A stretch of DNA of 64,000 bases from Kribbella pratensis (GTDB lineage: Bacteria; Actinomycetota; Actinomycetes; Propionibacteriales; Kribbellaceae). The DNA lies in NCBI RefSeq assembly GCF_004366075.1, contig NZ_SODU01000001.1, positions 868,001 to 932,000 of the forward strand, given 5' to 3'. Below the pieces are notes generated by a model. The model was not told the origin of the DNA, searched no databases, and saw only the letters and a list, made by a program, of their open reading frames with translations. This document shows positions 59,745 to 64,000 of the stretch, in pieces. The position numbers and the translations under genes were made by a program. How positions within the stretch are numbered: the stretch's first letter is position 1; every line of letters starts with the position of its first letter.

Positions 59745-59780
59745 TGCAAAGCTCGTACTTTGCAGAGTACGGTCTTTGCA
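59745..59780. promoter_or_regulatory. ArsR operator region with three half-sites
   Basis: TGCAAAG (59745-59751), CTTTGCA (59758-59764) and CTTTGCA (59774-59780): a perfect inverted repeat spaced by 6 nt plus a third direct half-site touching the start codon of the deformylase gene. TACGGT (59768-59773) is between the last two. Confidence 0.75.
59768..59773 (+). promoter_or_regulatory. -10 element of the second def gene (leaderless)
   Basis: TACGGT, then CTTTGC and ATG 59780. No Shine-Dalgarno. The hexamer is embedded in the operator. Confidence 0.6.
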
Positions 59781-60418
59781 TGCCGACGTACATCCTGGGC
59801 AGCCCGAGCCGTCGCCTGCCCGAGGTGACGGACGAGGTACGACGTGGCACGCCGCTGCGCATCACGGAGTACGGCGAGGAGATCCTGCACCGCCCGTGCC
59901 GGCCGGTGACCGAGTACGGCGCCGCGCGCTGGGGCGGGCTGATCGACGACATGTTCACGACGATGTGGATCGCCGAGGGCTGTGGCCTGGCCGCGAACCA
60001 GGTCGACGTCGACGCACAACTCTTCGTCTACGACCTCACCGACGAGTACGGCGACCGCCATGTCGGGCACGCCTTCAACCCGAGGATCGAGACCGCGCCC
60101 GCCCTGGTCGGCACCCAGCGCGGCACCGAAGGCTGCCTGTCCGTACCCGGTGCCAACGCCGTACTGGAGCGTCCGGCCCGCGCGACCCTGCACGCGTACG
60201 ACGCCAACGGCCGCTCGTTCACGCTCGAGTCGACGGGCTACTTCGCCCGCTGCCTGATCCATGAAACCCAACACCTCGGCGGCACCGTCTACGTCGACCA
60301 CCTCTCCCCCAGCGTCCGTGCTCACACACTGGCTCAATCAGCCGACCGACGCCCGTCCGTGCTGGACCATCGCGCCGATCGTCAGAATCAACTCGCCGCG
60401 CTCCGCTCAACGGGCTAG
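59780..60418 (+). CDS. def: Second peptide deformylase, divergent type
   Basis: 212 aa. Motif 1 is EGCGLAANQ, with G-C-G in place of the usual G-V/I-G, motif 2 EGCLSVPG, motif 3 CLIHETQHLGG (HExxH), so the metal site is complete. The C-terminus after about residue 185 is a polar tail (SADRRPSVLDHRADRQNQL). A regulated deformylase copy next to an ArsR gene may be a resistance or stress version of the housekeeping one at 48423. Confidence 0.9.
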   Translation: MPTYILGSPSRRLPEVTDEVRRGTPLRITEYGEEILHRPCRPVTEYGAARWGGLIDDMFTTMWIAEGCGLAANQVDVDAQLFVYDLTDEYGDRHVGHAFNPRIETAPALVGTQRGTEGCLSVPGANAVLERPARATLHAYDANGRSFTLESTGYFARCLIHETQHLGGTVYVDHLSPSVRAHTLAQSADRRPSVLDHRADRQNQLAALRSTG

Positions 60419-60428
60419 CGTCCTTGGC

Positions 60429-60521
60429 GTGGAGGGTCCGAAGCAGGTTGTACGGCGTGGGTACGACGTACTCTCGCGCCGGTACGACGACGCCACCGGC
60501 GCCAGGCTTTCCGGAACATAA
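60429..60521 (+). pseudogene. Truncated N-terminus of a SAM-dependent methyltransferase
   Basis: GTG 60429 begins MEGPKQVVRRGYDVLSRRYD, the usual first helix of class I methyltransferases (R-x-G-Y-D-x-L-x-x-x-Y-D), but a TAA stops it after 30 codons. No Rossmann motif follows in any frame before the SDR gene. Remnant. Confidence 0.5.
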
Positions 60522-60542
60522 CTGCCACCAGGTGACGGCACG

Positions 60543-61271
60543 TCAGGCGGTCGTCAGCGTTGCCAGGGCGCGGTCCATCGCGGCGTTGAACTCTTCGGGC
60601 GACAGCGACAGCCGGGACTTGATATCCCGGCTCCATTGGTCGGCGAGGACTTCGGCGGCGCCCGCCTCGACACCGTCGAGCGCCGCGTCGGCCAGGTCCG
60701 ACGGCGCGATCTTGTCCACGGGCCAGCCGGCCGCCATGTCGGTGTCTGCGAGGCCCAGGTGAACACCCGTCACGATGGTGCCCTGCTCGGCGAGCTCCAG
60801 GCGGACGCTGTTGGTCATGGCCCACGCGGCGCCCTTGCTCAGATGGTAGGCGTGGCCGCCGCTGGTCCCGAACCACGACATCGCGGACAGGACGTTCACG
60901 ATCGCACCCCCGCCGTTCCTTGCGAGGACCGGCGCGAGCTCCCGGATCAGACCCAGGGGGCCGAGCATATTGGTCTCCAACTCGAGCCGGATCGCGTCCA
61001 AGGAACCGGTCACGAGGTCGGTCCCCGTCTGGATGCCCGCGTTGTTGACAAGCAGCGAGACGTCGGGGGCCGCCGCGGCCGCTGCCCGCACGGACGCGGG
61101 GTCTGTGACGTCGAGGGCCAGCACCTCCACGCCGGGCAGGTCCACACTCTCCGGACGGCGGGCCGTGGCGTAGACCTTGCGCGCGCCCCGATCGAGGAGA
61201 CGCTGGGCGAAGGCGCGCCCCAGGCCTCGGTTGGCTCCGGTGACAAGGGCAACTGAGTTGTTGATGTCCAT
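60543..61271 (-). CDS. Short-chain dehydrogenase/reductase
   Basis: 242 aa from ATG 61271. TGANRGLGRAFAQRL (cofactor), LLVNNAGI (NNAG), Ser in VNVLSAMSWFGTSG and Tyr-x3-Lys in HAYHLSKGAAW: complete classical SDR set. A-R-R after the second strand suggests NADP. The promoter has the 20-bp spacer and dyad typical of MerR-activated genes, so the divergent MerR gene very likely controls it. Substrate unknown. Confidence 0.93.
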   Translation of the reverse strand: MDINNSVALVTGANRGLGRAFAQRLLDRGARKVYATARRPESVDLPGVEVLALDVTDPASVRAAAAAAPDVSLLVNNAGIQTGTDLVTGSLDAIRLELETNMLGPLGLIRELAPVLARNGGGAIVNVLSAMSWFGTSGGHAYHLSKGAAWAMTNSVRLELAEQGTIVTGVHLGLADTDMAAGWPVDKIAPSDLADAALDGVEAGAAEVLADQWSRDIKSRLSLSPEEFNAAMDRALATLTTA

Positions 61272-61278
61272 GCCCGGT

Positions 61279-61310
61279 ACGCTAAAACCTGACGTTGACG
61301 TCAGGGGCAA
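61279..61310 (-). promoter_or_regulatory. MerR-type promoter of the SDR gene with operator dyad
   Basis: Minus strand: -35 TTGCCC (61310-61305), 20-bp spacer, -10 TAGCGT (61284-61279), 7 nt, ATG 61271. The spacer contains most of the perfect dyad CCTGACGT-TG-ACGTCAGG (plus-strand 61288-61305). An overlong spacer with a central dyad is the hallmark of MerR activation. Confidence 0.8.
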
Positions 61311-61346
61311 GTGCTGGCCGCCGGAACCGATGTGAGAGGAGTCACC

Positions 61347-61724
61347 ATGACCGTCACGGAGACGTCGGCCGAGCCGGTGCTCCGCATCGGGGAGGTGGCG
61401 CGGGGCGCCGGCGTCTCGGTACGCGCCGTGCGCTACTACGAGCAGCAGGGGCTGCTCACACCGGAGCGCAGCCCGTCGGGCCAGCGCCTCTACCGGCAGG
61501 ACGCAGTCACCCTGGTGCGCTTCTTCCAGCAGATGTACGCCGCCGGCCTGACCAGCCAGAGGATCGCGGAGCTCCTGCCCTGCTGGGACTCCGGGCACAC
61601 CGACGCCGAGCAGCGAGCCATGCTGCGTGCCGAGCGCGACCGCATCCAGGCCAAGGTCGACGACCTGCAGGCCGCCCTGGACCGCCTCGACGAGGTCATC
61701 GGGATCACGGACACGCACCCGTAA
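61347..61724 (+). CDS. MerR-family regulator, divergent to SDR
   Basis: 125 aa from ATG 61347 with GAGAGGAG upstream. HTH LRIGEVARGAGVSVRAVRYYEQQGLLTPERSPSGQRLY, dimerisation helix at 75-120 (RAERDRIQAKVDDLQAALDRLDEVI). A single Cys (ELLPCWDSG); no metal-binding Cys pair, so it probably senses an organic ligand or redox state. Likely activator of the SDR gene. Confidence 0.92.
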   Translation: MTVTETSAEPVLRIGEVARGAGVSVRAVRYYEQQGLLTPERSPSGQRLYRQDAVTLVRFFQQMYAAGLTSQRIAELLPCWDSGHTDAEQRAMLRAERDRIQAKVDDLQAALDRLDEVIGITDTHP

Positions 61725-61745
61725 GACCTCCGGACAGGCCGCGTC

Positions 61746-62096
61746 TCAGCGGGGCGCGAGGGTTTCTTGGCGTAGCGCTTGGAGTACGTCGAGTTCGCGG
61801 TCGATCTCGCGGCGTTTCGCCTCGAGGCGCTGGACCTCCTGGGCGAGCAGCACCTCCAGTACGCCGGTGCGCTCTTCGGGTGGCGCGTCGAGGCACGGCA
61901 ACAGCTCACCGATGACGGCACTGCCGAGCCCGGCCGCGAACAGGTGCTGGATCATCACGACCCGCTCGACCATCGACTCGTCGAAGTCGCGCCACCCGCC
62001 CGGGGTGCGACTCGAGCGGATCAGGTCCTGCTCCTCGTAGTACCGCAAAGAGCGTGTGCTGACGCCGGTGGCCTCGGCGAGCTCTCCGATCCTCAT
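61746..62096 (-). CDS. MerR-family regulator, divergent to SMR efflux genes
   Basis: 116 aa from ATG 62096. HTH MRIGELAEATGVSTRSLRYYEEQDLIRSSRTPGGWRDF; effector/dimer helix DAPPEERTGVLEVLLAQEVQRLEAKRREIDREL. Single Cys in ELLPCLDAP, the same E-L-L-P-C motif as the neighbouring MerR protein, so the two belong to one subgroup. A near-perfect dyad lies upstream. Confidence 0.92.
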   Translation of the reverse strand: MRIGELAEATGVSTRSLRYYEEQDLIRSSRTPGGWRDFDESMVERVVMIQHLFAAGLGSAVIGELLPCLDAPPEERTGVLEVLLAQEVQRLEAKRREIDRELDVLQALRQETLAPR

Positions 62097-62111
62097 GCAC
62101 CCAGTGTTGCA

Positions 62112-62129
62112 CTTGACACCAGTGTGAAG
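62112..62129. promoter_or_regulatory. MerR operator between MerR and SMR genes
   Basis: CTTGACAC-CA-GTGTGAAG, 8-bp arms with one mismatch, the same arm length and 2-nt centre as the operator at 61288-61305. A consensus TTGACA is contained in it. Confidence 0.7.
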
Positions 62130-62169
62130 TTCCACCCTCAAGGGGTCGCACTATCCCTGGAGGGACTTC

Positions 62170-62490
62170 ATGCACTGGCTCTACCTCGCGATCGCCGTCG
62201 TGTTCGAGATCGCCGTGGCGATCTCGGCCGGCAAGGCGCAAGGCTTCAAACACCGCGGCTGGACCGCCGCGACCCTCGTCACCGGCGGACTCGGCACGTA
62301 CTTCCTGAGCCGCGCCCTCCTCACCTTCGACGTCGGCGTCGGGTACGCCGTGTGGACCTCGCTCGCCGGAGTCGGCATCACCCTGCTCGGCGCGCTCCTC
62401 TTCGGCCAGAAACTGACCTGGCACAAGGCCATCGGTATCGCCCTGGTCATCGGCGGCGTCGTCGGGCTCCAACTCTCGAGCGGATCGTGA
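62170..62490 (+). CDS. Small multidrug resistance (SMR) transporter subunit
   Basis: 106 aa, four TMs. Conserved membrane Glu in TM1 (LAIAVVFEIAVAISAGKAQG), TM3 signature SRALLTFDVGVGYAVWTSLAGVG, TM4 GIALVIGGVVGLQL. GGAGGG before ATG. First of two adjacent SMR genes (4 nt apart), so the transporter is probably a heterodimer like EbrAB. Exports cationic compounds with proton exchange. Confidence 0.94.
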   Translation: MHWLYLAIAVVFEIAVAISAGKAQGFKHRGWTAATLVTGGLGTYFLSRALLTFDVGVGYAVWTSLAGVGITLLGALLFGQKLTWHKAIGIALVIGGVVGLQLSSGS

Positions 62491-62494
62491 TCGC

Positions 62495-62854
62495 ATGAAC
62501 GCCAAGCCTCAGTCGTCCCGCACCGCGTGGTTCACGCTGCTGCTCGCCGGCGCCTTCGAAGTCGGGTACGCGCTCTCGGTCGGAGGCAGCCACGCCTTCA
62601 CCGTGTGGCAATGGTCCGTCGCGGCCGGCGTGTTCTTCCTGCTCACCCTCTGGGCCCTCAGCCAGGCCCTACGCACCATCGAGGTCAGCATCGGCTACGC
62701 CACCTGGGCAGGCCTCGGCTCAGCCGGCGCCGCCCTCCTGGGCCCGGTCTTCTTCGACGAATCCCTCACCCCCACCAAAACCCTCTGGCTGGCCGTCATC
62801 ATCACCGGCGTCATCTACCTGAAACTCGCCGACCGCCAACCCGCCCCCACCTGA
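62495..62854 (+). CDS. Small multidrug resistance (SMR) transporter subunit
   Basis: 119 aa, four TMs. Glu in TM1 (FTLLLAGAFEVGYALSVG), TM3 SQALRTIEVSIGYATWAGLGSAG. Differs from its neighbour in N-terminal length and loops, as expected for the second partner of a paired SMR pump. Followed by a strong hairpin. Confidence 0.94.
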   Translation: MNAKPQSSRTAWFTLLLAGAFEVGYALSVGGSHAFTVWQWSVAAGVFFLLTLWALSQALRTIEVSIGYATWAGLGSAGAALLGPVFFDESLTPTKTLWLAVIITGVIYLKLADRQPAPT

Positions 62855-62864
62855 CACTCCAGGT

Positions 62865-62891
62865 GGCGGGGAGCCTGGTGGACTCCCCGCC
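62865..62891. terminator. Terminator hairpin after the SMR pair
   Basis: GGCGGGGAG-N9-CTCCCCGCC, perfect 9-bp stem. An alternative hairpin with CCACCTG/CAGGTGG arms overlaps it on the left (62848-62866). The remaining sequence to 62987 has no gene that I can support. Confidence 0.8.
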
Positions 62892-62987
62892 GGTTCGGAA
62901 CGCCTCGCCGGAGGCGGTGGTCGACGGGACAGCTCGCGCGCCGCCGGAGGCGGCCAACAAGGCAGTCGCCGCGCAGCGGTGTCCGAG

Positions 62988-63872
62988 TCAGTCCTTGATG
63001 CCGGACTGGGTGACGCCTTGGATCAGGTAGCGCTGGAGGAAGGCGAAGATCAGGACCAGTGGGAGGATCGAGACGGCCACCGCCATGAACAGTTCGTGGA
63101 TGTTGATGGTCTGGGCGGTGACGAACGTCGACATCGCCACCTGGATCGTCCACGACGACGAGTCCTGGCCGATCACGAGCGGCCACAGGAACGAGTTCCA
63201 GTTGCCGATGAACGTGATCGCCGCGAGTGCCGCGAAGAACGGCAGGGAGTTCGGTACGACGATCCGCCAGAACACCCCGAAGTACCCGGCGCCGTCGACC
63301 CGCGCCGCCTCCTCCAGTTCCTTCGGAAATCCCAGGAAATACTGCCGGAAAAGAAATGCCGCGAACCCGCTGAACAGCGTGGGAATGATCAGGCCACGCA
63401 GCGACGACACCCACCCGAGCGACGACACCACGATGAAGCTGGGGATGAACGTCACCGCTGCCGGGATCATCAGCGTCGCGACGATCGCGTAGAAGATCTT
63501 GTCCGCGTGCCGATAGGGAATGCGGGCCAGCCCGTACCCCGCCATCGATGCCAGCAGCAACTGTCCCGCCGTCCCCAGGATCCCGACCACAGCGGAGTTG
63601 TAGAGAGCCCGCGCGATCGGCACCTCGGTGTCGTTGAACAACTGGCTGATGTTCCCCCACTGCAGGTCCGACGGGAACAACGTCCAGTCCGGCGCCGTGA
63701 TGTCCGCCTCGGTGGACAACGCGTTGCGCAGGATCAGGTAGAACGGCAGCAGGAACAGCACGACCGCGATGAACAGCGCGATCCAGCGCAGCACCGTCCC
63801 GATCCGGCCGATGGTGGTCCGGCTGAACCCGATCGGCTGCGGCGTTCCCGTCGTACGCTCCGAGGCAGCCAT
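62988..63872 (-). CDS. Carbohydrate ABC transporter permease (MalG type)
   Basis: 294 aa. Six TMs in the MalG arrangement; ends with the RYLIQGVTQSGIKD-type tail. EAA loop FPKELEEAARVDGAGYFGVFWRIVVP is intact for interaction with the ATPase. Its ATG overlaps the stop of the preceding permease by one base (TGATG). Part of a sugar importer operon; the specificity cannot be read from this part. Confidence 0.95.
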   Translation of the reverse strand: MAASERTTGTPQPIGFSRTTIGRIGTVLRWIALFIAVVLFLLPFYLILRNALSTEADITAPDWTLFPSDLQWGNISQLFNDTEVPIARALYNSAVVGILGTAGQLLLASMAGYGLARIPYRHADKIFYAIVATLMIPAAVTFIPSFIVVSSLGWVSSLRGLIIPTLFSGFAAFLFRQYFLGFPKELEEAARVDGAGYFGVFWRIVVPNSLPFFAALAAITFIGNWNSFLWPLVIGQDSSSWTIQVAMSTFVTAQTINIHELFMAVAVSILPLVLIFAFLQRYLIQGVTQSGIKD

Positions 63873-64000
63873 CAGTCACCCGCCTTTCCGAACCCGAAGA
63901 TCCGGCTCTGCAGCAGCGTCACGAGCATGATGATCACCGCCAGGATGAGCGCACCCGCCGACCCGTGACCGAGGTCCTGGATCGAGCCCAGCGAGATGCC
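63872..64000 (-). CDS. Carbohydrate ABC transporter permease (MalF/UgpA type), C-terminal end only
   Basis: Open frame from the right edge to the TGA at 63872-63874, 42 codons. GISLGSIQDLGHGSAGALIL followed by VIIMLVTLLQSRIFGFG is the last TM and C-terminus of a MalF-type permease, with GHGSAGA/LSAI-like before the final TM. It is translationally coupled to the MalG-type gene. The rest lies outside the window. Confidence 0.8.
   Translation of the reverse strand, partial: GISLGSIQDLGHGSAGALILAVIIMLVTLLQSRIFGFGKAGD

Noticed and set aside
62892..62987. Small hairpin GCCGCC-GGA-GGCGGC as a regulatory element
   Set aside because: Short G+C stems of this size are expected by chance at this base composition.
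1..64000. CRISPR arrays, tRNA, rRNA or insertion sequences
   Set aside because: No regularly spaced direct repeats, no tRNA-like TTCGANNC with acceptor stem noticed, no transposase motifs or terminal inverted repeats.

Overview
The window is about 70% G+C, dense, and rich in GTG starts and 4-nt ATGA/GTGA overlaps. It is a chromosomal segment of an actinomycete. The single sufRBD-ferredoxin-sufCSUT operon next to ctaA/ctaB and a pentose-phosphate operon reproduces the order I know from mycobacteria (the Rv1445c to Rv1466 block). Together with an actinobacterial Tad cluster, an F420-type oxidoreductase and opcA, this suggests a soil actinomycete such as Kribbella or Nocardioides; the genus is inference. 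I saw no rRNA, tRNA, insertion sequence or CRISPR array.

Layout. 1-9027 (minus): Tad/Flp-type secretion and pilus operon (SAF/CpaB-like, MinD-like, tadA, tadB, tadC, pilin-like peptide, two TadE, a TadG-like protein, a lipoprotein, a secreted Cys-containing protein and the start of a LysM-type membrane protein that runs off the left edge). 9074-17933: an island I do not recognise, with a 153-aa protein divergent from a giant 2362-aa protein that carries repeated Gly/Ser/Thr-rich beta modules, followed by two small paralogous proteins. 17942-19708: TetR plus an actinobacterial VLRF1-type peptidyl-tRNA hydrolase, divergent from a cupin. 19763-26320 (minus): the complete SUF iron-sulfur operon under SufR. 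26448-28898: ABC exporter and heme A synthase. 28868-35823: an inserted cassette (TetR, carboxylesterase, ScyD-like beta-propeller, MMPL transporter, LysR) separating ctaA from ctaB. 35846-45442: ctaB, then tkt-tal-pgi-zwf-opcA-pgl. 45483-49028: PEP-mutase-like protein, membrane protein, SRPBCC, F420-type LLM oxidoreductase, peptide deformylase. 49030-54955 (minus): P-loop kinase, MBL hydrolase, XRE regulator, GNAT, TrmH-type methyltransferase, cysG, cobT. 55114-62854: a mosaic of small regulatory and housekeeping genes (PEBP, YchJ, nucleotidyltransferase, a frameshifted winged-helix gene, ArsR with a second deformylase, MerR with SDR, MerR with an SMR efflux pair) with gene remnants between them. 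62988-64000 (minus): two carbohydrate ABC permeases, one cut by the right edge.

Two patterns run across the window. At least twelve genes lie 6-7 nt downstream of a TANNNT-type -10 hexamer with no Shine-Dalgarno sequence (TAGGAT-N7-ATG four times), which indicates leaderless mRNAs. Also, nearly every local regulator has a visible dyad in its divergent promoter: SufR, both TetR, LysR, ArsR and both MerR. The giant-protein island is the part most likely to hold an undescribed system.
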